Positions 53,684-61,978 of a stretch of 64,000 nt of DNA are shown in pieces (position 1 is the stretch's first letter; each line of letters opens with the position of its first letter). Below the pieces are notes generated by a model, which was not told the DNA's origin, searched no databases, and worked only from the letters and a program-made list of their open reading frames with translations. This DNA is from Anaerofustis stercorihominis (lineage in GTDB: Bacteria; Bacillota; Clostridia; Eubacteriales; Anaerofustaceae): positions 62,001-126,000 of the forward strand of contig NZ_JANJZK010000004.1 of the NCBI RefSeq assembly GCF_024623185.1, given 5' to 3'. The translations under genes were made by a program, and so were the position numbers.

Positions 53684-54823
53684 TTAAAATTCTATATTTC
53701 TGTATACTACTTTTCCGTCTTTTATTGTCATCTTTGGAATTATTAGTTTATTTCCCTCTAAGCTGCCGCCGTATTTATCATTGAATGTTACATCTTTTTC
53801 TTTGATTTCCATAATACATATATCCGCGATTGTACCTTCTTTTAGCGTATCTATTTCTCCGCTTAGGTTCATTCTTTCTGCCGGATTTTTTATACATATT
53901 TTTGCTAATTCTTCTATACTCATACCGAGGTTTAAGTATATTGACATTGTATACGGAAGAGAAAATATAGGTCTTTCATAAACGTTGTATGTTACCAAAT
54001 CCGTACCTATCAAATCCGGTTTTAAACCTTGCTTGAATGCCTTATTGATCATATCAAAGGAAAAGCTTCCTCTTCCGCTTGCTACATCGAATAAAACTCC
54101 TCTTTCCTTAGCTTTTATAGCTTCGTCTATTATTTTATCTTCGTCATCTAATATAGTAGGTTTTGTTTGCTGATACATATGAACCCAAATATCATTTTTT
54201 CTCAGCATATTAGCGGCTTCTTTTAATTCATCTAAATCTTTTATATGTACAGAAACCGGAATATTTAGCTCTTCTGCCAATTCTATTGTTTTTTCAAGAG
54301 GTTTTAACCCCATATCTTTGATAGATTCTCTGCAAAGTCTGATTTTAAGACCTAAGATAGTATCTTTATATTTTTCGGTATAGAATTTTATCATTTCTTT
54401 ATTGAAAAATTTGGGGTCTATGTTTTCAAAGTAATCTTCGGTAATGAGTCCGGAATTGGACACGTTTAAATAGCATTTTATGTTCATCATCGAATTCATA
54501 ACAACGCTTTTATAGAATAAATTGAAATTTGACCAACCCGAAGACCCTTGGTCTATAGCGGATGTCACTCCGCTTGGAAGCATTATTACGTCCGCATTTA
54601 AATTAGTATCTCCGCCTCCGTTATAAATATGAGTATGGTTTTCGATGAGTCCGGGCATTACGTAATGCCCGTCTGCATCTATCTTTTGTTTATACTCTAT
54701 TTTTTCATTATCTTTCGGAGGTGATACTATTTTATCATTAATAATATAAATATTTCCTATTTGATGTTTATTATATAGCGGATCGATTAACGTTCCGTTT
54801 TCAATGATAATATCATATAGCAT
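53684..54823 (-). CDS. Amidohydrolase family metalloenzyme
   Basis: A 379-residue TIM-barrel hydrolase of the dihydroorotase/deacetylase-like group (EF_0837 type). Metal ligands are H63 and H65 (ENHTHIYNGG), the probably carboxylated K160 (ILGLKIRL), H193 (SVHIKD), H215 (WVHMYQQ) and D275 (LIGTDLV). Substrates of this group are cyclic amides or acetylated amino acids; the exact one is unknown. It is the last gene of a PTS operon and starts one base after the small 105-residue gene, so it probably acts on the imported compound. Confidence 0.88.
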   Translation of the reverse strand: MLYDIIIENGTLIDPLYNKHQIGNIYIINDKIVSPPKDNEKIEYKQKIDADGHYVMPGLIENHTHIYNGGGDTNLNADVIMLPSGVTSAIDQGSSGWSNFNLFYKSVVMNSMMNIKCYLNVSNSGLITEDYFENIDPKFFNKEMIKFYTEKYKDTILGLKIRLCRESIKDMGLKPLEKTIELAEELNIPVSVHIKDLDELKEAANMLRKNDIWVHMYQQTKPTILDDEDKIIDEAIKAKERGVLFDVASGRGSFSFDMINKAFKQGLKPDLIGTDLVTYNVYERPIFSLPYTMSIYLNLGMSIEELAKICIKNPAERMNLSGEIDTLKEGTIADICIMEIKEKDVTFNDKYGGSLEGNKLIIPKMTIKDGKVVYRNIEF

Positions 54824-55141
54824 TTATCTTTCCCGACTTTCCTTTTGTCTTTTATGAGTAGCTCTTGCTTTTAAAAGCTGATTTTGAATATCTTTTTCAG
54901 TCTTTTCCCCTGCTCTGTCTAATAAAATAGGAGTTGCGTCAATAGTCTTTTTATCTAAAACGACTTTATTATCCAAAGTAACTGCAAAATCATAATCAAA
55001 ATTAATGTTTTCCGCTTCCATACTATCGACAGCTATGACGTTGCTTTCTATAAAGAAATCTTCTCCTAAATTATAAATTCTTTCTTTAATGTTTTCAACA
55101 TCATCTTTATTTCCATTTGATACCAGTAAAACTTCAATCAT
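54824..55141 (-). CDS. Small protein of unknown function in PTS operon
   Basis: A 105-residue protein. The start MIEVLLVSNGNKDDVENIKERI predicts a beta-alpha unit similar in outline to a PTS IIB fold, but the phospho-cysteine is missing. The C-terminal 25 residues are a charged helix (QLLKARATHKRQKESRER). I do not recognise a family. It lies between the EIIC gene (11 bases) and the amidohydrolase (adjacent). It could be a regulatory or structural partner of either; no active-site histidine pattern supports it being the missing IIA. Confidence 0.7.
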   Translation of the reverse strand: MIEVLLVSNGNKDDVENIKERIYNLGEDFFIESNVIAVDSMEAENINFDYDFAVTLDNKVVLDKKTIDATPILLDRAGEKTEKDIQNQLLKARATHKRQKESRER

Positions 55142-55152
55142 AATTTAACCTC

Positions 55153-56421
55153 TTAGCCTGCTAAGCCAAAAATTGATAGTATTGGTTTTATTAATAATAA
55201 GAATGCATGTTCAGGATTACCGCCTGCTATTAATGATGCACCTGTAGGTAAATCTACTCCTGCCCATGTTGCAAGTCCCGTAACTAGCGGACATATTGCA
55301 TTGATAACATATATATGCAGTGCATAGAAAATGAGCATTGTAACAATGGTCCTAAATAAATTTCCTTTAGAGTATGCAGCCGCAGGAACGCAGAAATATG
55401 TAAGTCCTGTTAGTGAAACTATAGGTAAAAATCCATTTCCCGGAAGTAATACCGCTAAAAGTATTGCGAAAGGTATCATTATCGTAGATGCTGCTATAAC
55501 TGTAGGATCTCCTATACCTAAAGCACAGTCCATACCAATTAGTAAAGATCTTCCTTTAAGTTTTTTCTTGGTAAATTCAGAAGCGGCTCTTGAAATAGGA
55601 GCTAAACCTTCCATAAGAAGAGAAACCATTCTAGGAAGAAGTACCATAGCTGCCGCAATACCTACACCGGTATTAAGGATTTTATCAAGCGGAAGTCCGC
55701 CAAGTAAACTTAATATTATACCTATGAAGAACCCTAAGAACATAGGGTCGCTTATACCCTTTAATTTGTTGATCTTAGCCGGATTTATATCAAAATCTTT
55801 AAGTCCGGGTATAAGGTCGATTACTTTATTTACAATGAATGAACAAATTGCGCTCGTCATTGTAGCAAGTGTGGTACAGCTGGTGCCTTCAAGTCCGAAA
55901 TATTCCTGCCAGGTTTTTGAATCCCAGTCGGCAAGAAGAAGAGTTATAATAGAGAATATAGCTGAAACTATGAGGCCTACAGCTATACTTCCCGAAATCA
56001 AATAGGCAATGCCTCCTGCTAAGATAAAGTGGAACATGTTCCAAATATCAATGTTTAATGTTTTTGTTAATTTTAATACAATCATTATTACGTTTATTAA
56101 AATAGCTAACGGAATAACGAGTGCTGCGATAGGGGTTGCCCATGCTGCTGCTCCTACTGTCGGAAATCCAACGTCGATTATATTAAAATTAATACCAACT
56201 TTTTCTGCAAGTGCGGTTGCCGCAGGTGATACTGCGTTACCGAGCAGTGATATAATCAAGTTGATACCCTGAAATCCGATACCAACGAGTAATCCCGATC
56301 TGAATGCTTTCAATGGTTTCATTCTGAATGCCAATCCCAATAATATTAGAAATAGCGGCATGATTACCATTGCTCCGAGTGAATCTGTAATATATTTTAC
56401 AATAGTTAATAATGTATCCAT
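55153..56421 (-). CDS. PTS EIIC component, galactitol (GatC) family
   Basis: A 422-residue membrane protein of the galactitol-type EIIC family, with about ten spans (start LLTIVKYITDSLGAMVIMPLFLILLGLAFRMKP; loops LLVGIGFQGINLIISLLG and GLEGTSCTTLATM). It moves the sugar or sugar-like substrate while EIIB phosphorylates it. EIIB is encoded 77 bases upstream and there is no EIIA gene in the operon. The downstream amidohydrolase suggests that the substrate carries an amide or acetyl group; that is inference. Confidence 0.92.
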   Translation of the reverse strand: MDTLLTIVKYITDSLGAMVIMPLFLILLGLAFRMKPLKAFRSGLLVGIGFQGINLIISLLGNAVSPAATALAEKVGINFNIIDVGFPTVGAAAWATPIAALVIPLAILINVIMIVLKLTKTLNIDIWNMFHFILAGGIAYLISGSIAVGLIVSAIFSIITLLLADWDSKTWQEYFGLEGTSCTTLATMTSAICSFIVNKVIDLIPGLKDFDINPAKINKLKGISDPMFLGFFIGIILSLLGGLPLDKILNTGVGIAAAMVLLPRMVSLLMEGLAPISRAASEFTKKKLKGRSLLIGMDCALGIGDPTVIAASTIMIPFAILLAVLLPGNGFLPIVSLTGLTYFCVPAAAYSKGNLFRTIVTMLIFYALHIYVINAICPLVTGLATWAGVDLPTGASLIAGGNPEHAFLLLIKPILSIFGLAG

Positions 56422-56498
56422 AATATCCTCCTTATTAAAACTTATAAATTACAATATTTTTCCCTTTTTAATACGTATATTTTTTCCCTTTTATACAA

Positions 56499-56792
56499 CT
56501 ATTTTTTTATTTCTTTTACTGCTTCAACGAATTTATCGATAAATATATCTTCTCCTATTCCCGTAAGAAGAGATGTTCCCGATAATATTTTTACTTTTAC
56601 ATCATCATTGGAATACCTGCTGGTCACGACGACCAAATCAGCATCCGCCAGCATTCCCTCAAGTCCGCTCATTGATGTTTTCTTGAGATTGATATCTAGA
56701 TTATAGTCTTCGGCGATATCTATAAGACGCTGTTCTACGACTGTCGATGTTGCTATCCCGCTTCCGCATGCGACTACCACATTTACTGTCAC
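56499..56792 (-). CDS. PTS EIIB component, galactitol (GatB) family
   Basis: A 97-residue EIIB. The phosphorylated cysteine is C9 in VACGSGIATST, in the P-loop-like turn after the first strand. It takes phosphate from an EIIA and passes it to the substrate in the EIIC channel. The EIIA must come from elsewhere in the genome. It follows a DeoR regulator by 58 bases. GGAGGT precedes the ATG. Confidence 0.93.
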   Translation of the reverse strand: MTVNVVVACGSGIATSTVVEQRLIDIAEDYNLDINLKKTSMSGLEGMLADADLVVVTSRYSNDDVKVKILSGTSLLTGIGEDIFIDKFVEAVKEIKK

Positions 56793-56850
56793 AGTATAAA
56801 CCTCCTTTCAATTTTTTATAAAATATATATAATGTATATATTTAACTGAA

Positions 56851-57612
56851 TTATTTGGCAATCAGGATCCTTACTCCCTTTTCTTCAAATCGTCTCTTTA
56901 AGTCCGCTTCCATTTTATCTGTTATTATTATGTCTATTTTATCTACATCGCAGAGTTTCGCGAAAGATTTTTTCCCTATTTTAGAGCTGTCACATAGAAC
57001 GATTACTTTATTTGCATTTTTTATCATTTGTTTTTTTACTGCTACCGAGTCCAAAAAGTTATAAGATAAACCTTCATTTAAATTTAAGCTGTCTACGGAT
57101 AAAAAACATATATCGGCTAGTGTATGTTTGAATAGATCTTCCGCCATAGGTCCAAAAATGGCATATCCCGGAGTTTTTATATATCCTCCGCATATTACAA
57201 CGCTCATACTCGGATATGTAGCAAGCTTATTTGCTATCCTTACATCATTTGTAACTACTACGATTTCTTTATCATTCAAGTATGAAGCTATTTCATTCGT
57301 TGTAGAACCGTTATCTATTATTACTATTTGCTTATCTTGTATCAGCTTCGCGGCAAGAGCTCCGATTTTTCTTTTTTCGTTTATTGCCGTCATGTTCTTT
57401 TTATAATAGGGTGTTTCGTTTAAAAATATATTTTCTGAAGGTATTGCTCCTCCATGATTTTTCTTAATCTTTCCTTTTTCTTCTAATTCAATCAAATCTT
57501 TTCGTACAGTTACTTTAGAAACATTAAACTTCTCTGAAAGTTCATTTACCGTTGCCTCTTTCTTTTCGTATATGTATTCTAATATTGCGTATTGTCTTTT
57601 ATTCTTATACAT
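56851..57612 (-). CDS. DeoR family regulator of the PTS operon
   Basis: A 253-residue DeoR repressor. The N-terminal winged helix (ATVNELSEKFNVSKVTVRKDLIELEEKGKI, about 20-49) is joined to a sugar-phosphate-sensing DeoRC domain with IIDNGSTTNEIASYL and LSVDSLNLNEGLSYNF. It leads the operon DeoR-EIIB-EIIC-105aa-amidohydrolase and probably represses it until the phosphorylated substrate binds. An inverted repeat around its -10 box is a likely operator. Confidence 0.93.
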   Translation of the reverse strand: MYKNKRQYAILEYIYEKKEATVNELSEKFNVSKVTVRKDLIELEEKGKIKKNHGGAIPSENIFLNETPYYKKNMTAINEKRKIGALAAKLIQDKQIVIIDNGSTTNEIASYLNDKEIVVVTNDVRIANKLATYPSMSVVICGGYIKTPGYAIFGPMAEDLFKHTLADICFLSVDSLNLNEGLSYNFLDSVAVKKQMIKNANKVIVLCDSSKIGKKSFAKLCDVDKIDIIITDKMEADLKRRFEEKGVRILIAK

Positions 57613-57628
57613 AACTATTCAATCCTTT

Positions 57629-57672
57629 GTTTCTTTTCTCTTTACCTTAATTATAGCAAAAAGAAAAGAAAA
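57629..57672 (-). promoter_or_regulatory. DeoR promoter flanked by an inverted repeat
   Basis: On the minus strand an extended -10, TGCTATAAT (box at 57650-57655), is flanked by TTTTCTTTTCTTTTT and AAAGAGAAAAGAAAC (57658-57672 and 57629-57643). These are inverted copies of each other at 13 of 15 positions. Paired sites around the -10 suit DeoR-type repression. Confidence 0.55.
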
Positions 57673-58127
57673 GTAAATTAAATATGTTTGTTTTTGTTGT
57701 TTATTGCGTATTTATGTTGCGTTTTATTTCCTTTGTTGTGAAAATCATATAATATTACTTTCCGTTAGAAAGAGATATTATATATGTCTCTATTTCTGTT
57801 TAAGTAATTTTGATATTAATTATTTAGTGCAGCGAATTAATGTAAATTAAGCAATCATGGCATAACTGATAGTAAAATATTAATTTTAAATAATATTAAA
57901 GCTATAACACACTTTATATTTCTTTTAATTGTTATTTTCTTACTTTTAAGTCAATAAGAAATATTTTAAAGATTCTGAAAATATTGTTAAAAGATAAACA
58001 TGTGATATTATAATTTATTTTATATGAGAAGGTTTTTGAAATTTTATTATATTAAAAAATAAGTACAAGAATATTTATTTTGTGTTTTGAAGCAAGATAT
58101 TAAAATGGATATATCTGTAATTATTAA
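57673..58127. other. Intergenic stretch, nothing recognised
   Basis: AT-rich sequence upstream of the PTS operon, with stops in all frames. I see no gene, repeat or hairpin worth naming. Confidence 0.5.
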
Positions 58128-58331
58128 TATGATATTCTAATTAGTTTAAAATCGAACAATAATTTAATATATGTATTTTTAGATTTATTAAGATTTGTTT
58201 TAGGAGACTACACTATATTAAAATATTTAATATGTGAATTAGCATTCGGAAATAAAAAAATTAGTGGTAGAGGAATATTACCCGGGAAAAGTACAATACT
58301 CCGTGATATATTATCGATATACAAAGAATAA
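58128..58331 (+). pseudogene. Possible gene remnant without start codon
   Basis: A 67-codon open frame with no ATG and no ribosome site, ending ELAFGNKKISGRGILPGKST, then ILRDILSIYKE. In such AT-rich DNA a chance frame this long is unlikely, and the local base composition is richer in G and C than the flanks. It looks like the C-terminal end of a dead gene. I do not recognise the family. Confidence 0.35.
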
Positions 58332-58469
58332 AAATAATTTTATATTTTATAAGTAAAATGGTTATAAACTATATGTTTGGTAATTTATTAAATTTTAATA
58401 ATGAGATAAAGAAATTAAATGTTTTTGTAACAAGTGATTTAAATAGAGTAAAAAAAGGTAAGTAGGTAA

Positions 58470-58496
58470 AAAGGAGGAGTATTCCTCTTTTTTATT
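58470..58496 (+). terminator. Intrinsic terminator before the pyridoxal kinase gene
   Basis: AAAAAGGAGGA-GTAT-TCCTCTTTTTT hairpin with a T-run on the plus strand. No intact gene reads into it, so it may be the terminator of the decayed gene at 58128-58331. Confidence 0.6.
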
Positions 58497-58575
58497 TGTT
58501 TTTATAATATTAGGTTGATAAGTAAAGCAGAAAAGTTATATAATCTACAATAAATACATAATAAGGAGCATAATA

Positions 58576-59409
58576 ATGGATAAAAATAAAGATATACTTT
58601 TAATAAATGACTTGCCGGGGGTAGGTAAAGTTGCGTTATCGGCTATGATGCCTATAGTGTCTTCAATGGGGTTTAGAGTTCATAATCTGCCTACCGCAAT
58701 AGTTTCAAATACTCTTGATTACGGACTATTTGAAATACTTGATATGAGTGAGTATATGAAAAAGACTATAGGTATTTGGAACGAACTTGGATTTAAATTT
58801 GATGCTATCTGTACCGGCTTCATAAATTCCGACGAACAGGTTGGACTTATCGAAAAGATAATTGAAGATAATAAAGAGAATGATCCCCTTGTTATGGTCG
58901 ATCCGATTATGGGGGACGATGGTAATTTATATATGGGATTAAGTAAGAATGTGGTTAAGAATATGAGAGAAATGTGTGCCCTTGCAGATATCGTTACTCC
59001 TAATTTTACCGAAGCTTCTTTTATACTTTATGATGAAATGAAAAAGGATGAACTTGATAGTGATGAAATAAAAGAATACATTGATGAATTCAGAAAACTG
59101 GGTTCAAAATCAGTAGTGATAACAAGTGTTAAAAGTAAAGATAGTAGTAATTATTCAATAGAAGGTTATTCACATTTTGAGGATGAATATTTTTCTGTGC
59201 CTTATGATTATATAAACGTAAGGTTCCCGGGTACCGGAGATGTTTTTTCAGGTGTCATGGTAGGAAAAGTCTTGGAAGGCAAAACTCTTAAAGAAGCTTG
59301 CAAAATAGCTTCGGATTTTGTCAGGAAAGCTATGGAGAGAGATGAAAAGATAGTTGTTGACAAGAGAAAAGGAATGAATATAGAAGATAATCTTCAGTTT
59401 TTAAAATAG
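58576..59409 (+). CDS. pdxY: Pyridoxamine/pyridoxal kinase
   Basis: A 277-residue ribokinase-fold enzyme of the PdxY/PdxK group. ILLINDLPGVGKVALSAMMPI is the substrate-side start. MVDPIMGDDGNLY holds the conserved metal/ATP-binding aspartates, TPNFTEA is a family motif, and FPGTGDVFSGV is the anion hole with the catalytic aspartate. It phosphorylates B6 vitamers to salvage PLP. A flavin split-barrel gene follows by nine bases, so the two may form a small vitamin B6-related unit. Confidence 0.9.
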   Translation: MDKNKDILLINDLPGVGKVALSAMMPIVSSMGFRVHNLPTAIVSNTLDYGLFEILDMSEYMKKTIGIWNELGFKFDAICTGFINSDEQVGLIEKIIEDNKENDPLVMVDPIMGDDGNLYMGLSKNVVKNMREMCALADIVTPNFTEASFILYDEMKKDELDSDEIKEYIDEFRKLGSKSVVITSVKSKDSSNYSIEGYSHFEDEYFSVPYDYINVRFPGTGDVFSGVMVGKVLEGKTLKEACKIASDFVRKAMERDEKIVVDKRKGMNIEDNLQFLK

Positions 59410-59418
59410 GAGAATGAA

Positions 59419-59913
59419 ATGAGAAGAAAAGACAGAGAAATGAATAAAGATTTTGCCTTTAGTGTTCTGGATAAGGCTCCTTTTGTTACTTTATCCATGG
59501 TAAACGAAGATAAGCCTTATTCCGTACCCGTTTCAATAGCAAGAGATAATAATATTTTATATTTTCATTGTGCTTTGGAAGGAAGCAAGGTAGATATTTT
59601 AAATAAGAATAATAATGTGACATTGACAGCAGTAAGTAAATGTAAGCCAAGACCTATCGATTTTACTTTAGAATATGAAAGTGCCGTAGTAAATGGAAAA
59701 GCATTTAGTGTAATTGATGAAAAAGAGAAGATTTATGCTCTTAAATTGATATGTGAGAAATATGCATTATCTAATATTGATAATTTCGAAAATGCAATTA
59801 ACAGAAGCTTACATAGAACTAATATCATAAAGATAGAAATTGATGATATATATGGAAAGAGAAAAAAATATGGCTCTGATGGAAAAGAGCTGAAATACTG
59901 TAAAGAAAAATAA
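59419..59913 (+). CDS. FMN-binding split-barrel protein (NimA/PNPOx-like)
   Basis: A 164-residue pyridoxamine-phosphate-oxidase-fold protein. MRRKDREMNKDFAFSVLDKAPFVTLSMVNEDKPYSVPVS is typical of the NimA-like group, whose members include nitroimidazole reductases. It carries no PdxH C-terminal signature. Its place nine bases after a B6 kinase could mean it binds a B6 vitamer, but most relatives bind FMN. AGGAG lies six bases before the ATG. Confidence 0.87.
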   Translation: MRRKDREMNKDFAFSVLDKAPFVTLSMVNEDKPYSVPVSIARDNNILYFHCALEGSKVDILNKNNNVTLTAVSKCKPRPIDFTLEYESAVVNGKAFSVIDEKEKIYALKLICEKYALSNIDNFENAINRSLHRTNIIKIEIDDIYGKRKKYGSDGKELKYCKEK

Positions 59914-59941
59914 AGGACTAACATATGTTAGCCCTTTATTT
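59911..59941. terminator. Bidirectional terminator
   Basis: AAAGG-CTAACATATGTTAG-CCTTT hairpin (one internal mismatch) between the FMN-binding gene and convergent upp; it reaches the upp stop. Confidence 0.8.
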
Positions 59942-60570
59942 TATAGTGTTCCGAAAATCCTGTCTCCCGCATCTCCGAGTCCGGGTACTATATATCCATT
60001 TTCGTTCAAATGATCGTCTAATGTACCCATATAAATATCTATATCGGGGTGTGCTTCCTTAAGTTTGTTTACCCCTTCAGGAGCAGCTATTACACATATG
60101 AATGTTATGTTTTTTATTCCTTTTTCTTTTATTTTATCTATTGCGTCAACTGCTGAGCCTCCGGTAGCCAGCATAGGATCCACCACAAATGTCTGCATGG
60201 TTTCGTAATTCCCCGGCATTTTAAAATAATATTCTCTGGGTTTTAATGTTTCTTCATTTCTTTCCAGCCCTATATGTCCTACCCTTGCATTCGGTAAAAG
60301 TTCCAGCATTCCTTCCAGCATTCCAAGCCCTGCTCTTAAAATCGGAACTATGGTTATATCTTCATTAATAAGTTTTTCGCATTGTGCCGTGCATAATGGT
60401 GTTTCAACCTCAATATTTTGTGTCTTTAAATTTCTTGTTGCTTCATAGCCAATCAATACGGAAAGCTGTTTTATGGAATCTCTGAATGTTTTTGTATCGG
60501 TTTGTTTGTTTCTTATTTTACTTAAATAGTCCTTTATTATAGGATGTTCTGCAATTACTATTTTTGACAT
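59941..60570 (-). CDS. upp: Uracil phosphoribosyltransferase
   Basis: A 209-residue UPRT of normal length. It makes UMP from uracil and PRPP for pyrimidine salvage. The PRPP loop is VDPMLATGGSAVDAI, the N-terminal EHPIIKDYLSKIR is conserved, and the uracil-binding segment is NENGYIVPGLGDAGDRIFGT. It is monocistronic; a TTGATT-N17-TAAAAT promoter can be read upstream on the minus strand. No PyrR-type attenuator was seen. Confidence 0.97.
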   Translation of the reverse strand: MSKIVIAEHPIIKDYLSKIRNKQTDTKTFRDSIKQLSVLIGYEATRNLKTQNIEVETPLCTAQCEKLINEDITIVPILRAGLGMLEGMLELLPNARVGHIGLERNEETLKPREYYFKMPGNYETMQTFVVDPMLATGGSAVDAIDKIKEKGIKNITFICVIAAPEGVNKLKEAHPDIDIYMGTLDDHLNENGYIVPGLGDAGDRIFGTL

Positions 60571-60664
60571 ATTATTACCTCATCGTTATTCTGTTATTTA
60601 TTTTATAATAAAGTAAAGTATAAATCAATTACAGTATCATAATTATTTAGAAATATTACATAAT

Positions 60665-60693
60665 TTGACTAAATGTGTACTATGTTATATAAT
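60665..60693 (+). promoter_or_regulatory. Promoter of the osmolyte importer operon
   Basis: TTGACT (60665-60670), a 17-base spacer and TATAAT (60688-60693). The start codon is about 137 bases downstream, so the leader is long (about 130 bases), AT-rich and without a hairpin I can support. Confidence 0.65.
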
Positions 60694-60829
60694 TAAAAGT
60701 ATTAATAAATAAATTTTTATAAAATTATAATTCAATATTCATACTAATTTAAGTTTCATTTAATAATAAAGTAGGATAATTATAATATATATGTAGAAAA
60801 ATAAAATTTTATGGAAAGGGAGTATTTAA

Positions 60830-61978
60830 ATGATTAAATTTGAAGATGTCTCCAAGTCGTACAAGAAAAAATCTGTACTCAAGGACGTCTCATTTGAAAT
60901 CGAAGATGGTGAATTTGTTTGTTTATTAGGTCTTAGCGGCTGCGGAAAAACCACTATCCTAAAGATGATAAATAAACTCATAACCCCCACAAAGGGTAAA
61001 ATAAGCATTAACGATGAGGATATAAGTAAAATCAATGATATCGAACTGAGAAGAAAAATCGGCTATGTAATACAGCAGACCGGATTATTTCCTCATATGA
61101 CGGTTAGAGAAAATATAGAGCTTATACCAAAACTTCAGAAGAAAGATAAAGAAAAAATAAAAGAGAAGACTTATGAACTTTTGGATATGATAGGTCTTGA
61201 AGCAGATGAATATCTCGATTTATATCCTACACAGATGAGCGGCGGTCAGCAGCAGAGAATAGGAGTTGCAAGAGCTTTTGCAAACGATCCTGATATCATA
61301 CTTATGGATGAACCATTCAGTGCACTTGACCCCATTACGAGAAACAACCTACAGGATGAGCTTTTGGAAATCCAGTCAAGGGTCAAGAAAACTATTGTAT
61401 TTGTAACTCATGATATTTCCGAAGCAATAAAACTAGCGGATAGGATATGTCTTATTAATGAAGGAAGGATCCAGCAGTATGCTTCCCCCGAAGATATCTT
61501 GAAACATCCGGCAAATGACTTTGTTCAGAATTTTATAGGCAAGAAAAGGATATGGGAATCTCCCGAACTTATAAGAGCAGAAGATATTATGCTTGATAAT
61601 CCCGTTACATGCTATGATAATCTGAAATGTTTTAAAGCCGGTGCAATAATGGGAGATAAAAAAATTGACAGCATTATAGTTATAAACAAGAAAAGAAAAT
61701 TTTTGGGTCTTTTGGATGCCAGACGTGCATTAAAGGAACGTAACAAAGACTTGACTGTGGGAGAAGTATTAAATAGACACAAAGAAAAATATCATACCAA
61801 CTTTATATATGTTTCTCCGGAAGATTCCATAATAGATGTGCTTAATAAGACGGATGAGACAAATATATATACTATTCCTGTGGTTGACAAGGATAATAAA
61901 TTAGTGGGACTTATTACTAAGAGTATCTTATTTACAGCACTTAAACAAAAATATGATGAAAGCGAGGATGAAGAATAA
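60830..61978 (+). CDS. opuCA: Betaine/carnitine/choline-type ABC transporter ATPase (OpuCA-like)
   Basis: A 382-residue ATPase of the OpuCA/ProV type. Walker A is GLSGCGKT (34-41), signature MSGGQQQRIGVARA, Walker B ILMDEPFSALDP and switch VTHDISEA. Two C-terminal CBS domains (about 255-375) sense ionic strength or cyclic-di-AMP in relatives. It powers uptake of compatible solutes under osmotic stress. Its stop overlaps the start of the permease (TAATG). AAAGGGAG precedes the ATG. Confidence 0.95.
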   Translation: MIKFEDVSKSYKKKSVLKDVSFEIEDGEFVCLLGLSGCGKTTILKMINKLITPTKGKISINDEDISKINDIELRRKIGYVIQQTGLFPHMTVRENIELIPKLQKKDKEKIKEKTYELLDMIGLEADEYLDLYPTQMSGGQQQRIGVARAFANDPDIILMDEPFSALDPITRNNLQDELLEIQSRVKKTIVFVTHDISEAIKLADRICLINEGRIQQYASPEDILKHPANDFVQNFIGKKRIWESPELIRAEDIMLDNPVTCYDNLKCFKAGAIMGDKKIDSIIVINKKRKFLGLLDARRALKERNKDLTVGEVLNRHKEKYHTNFIYVSPEDSIIDVLNKTDETNIYTIPVVDKDNKLVGLITKSILFTALKQKYDESEDEE

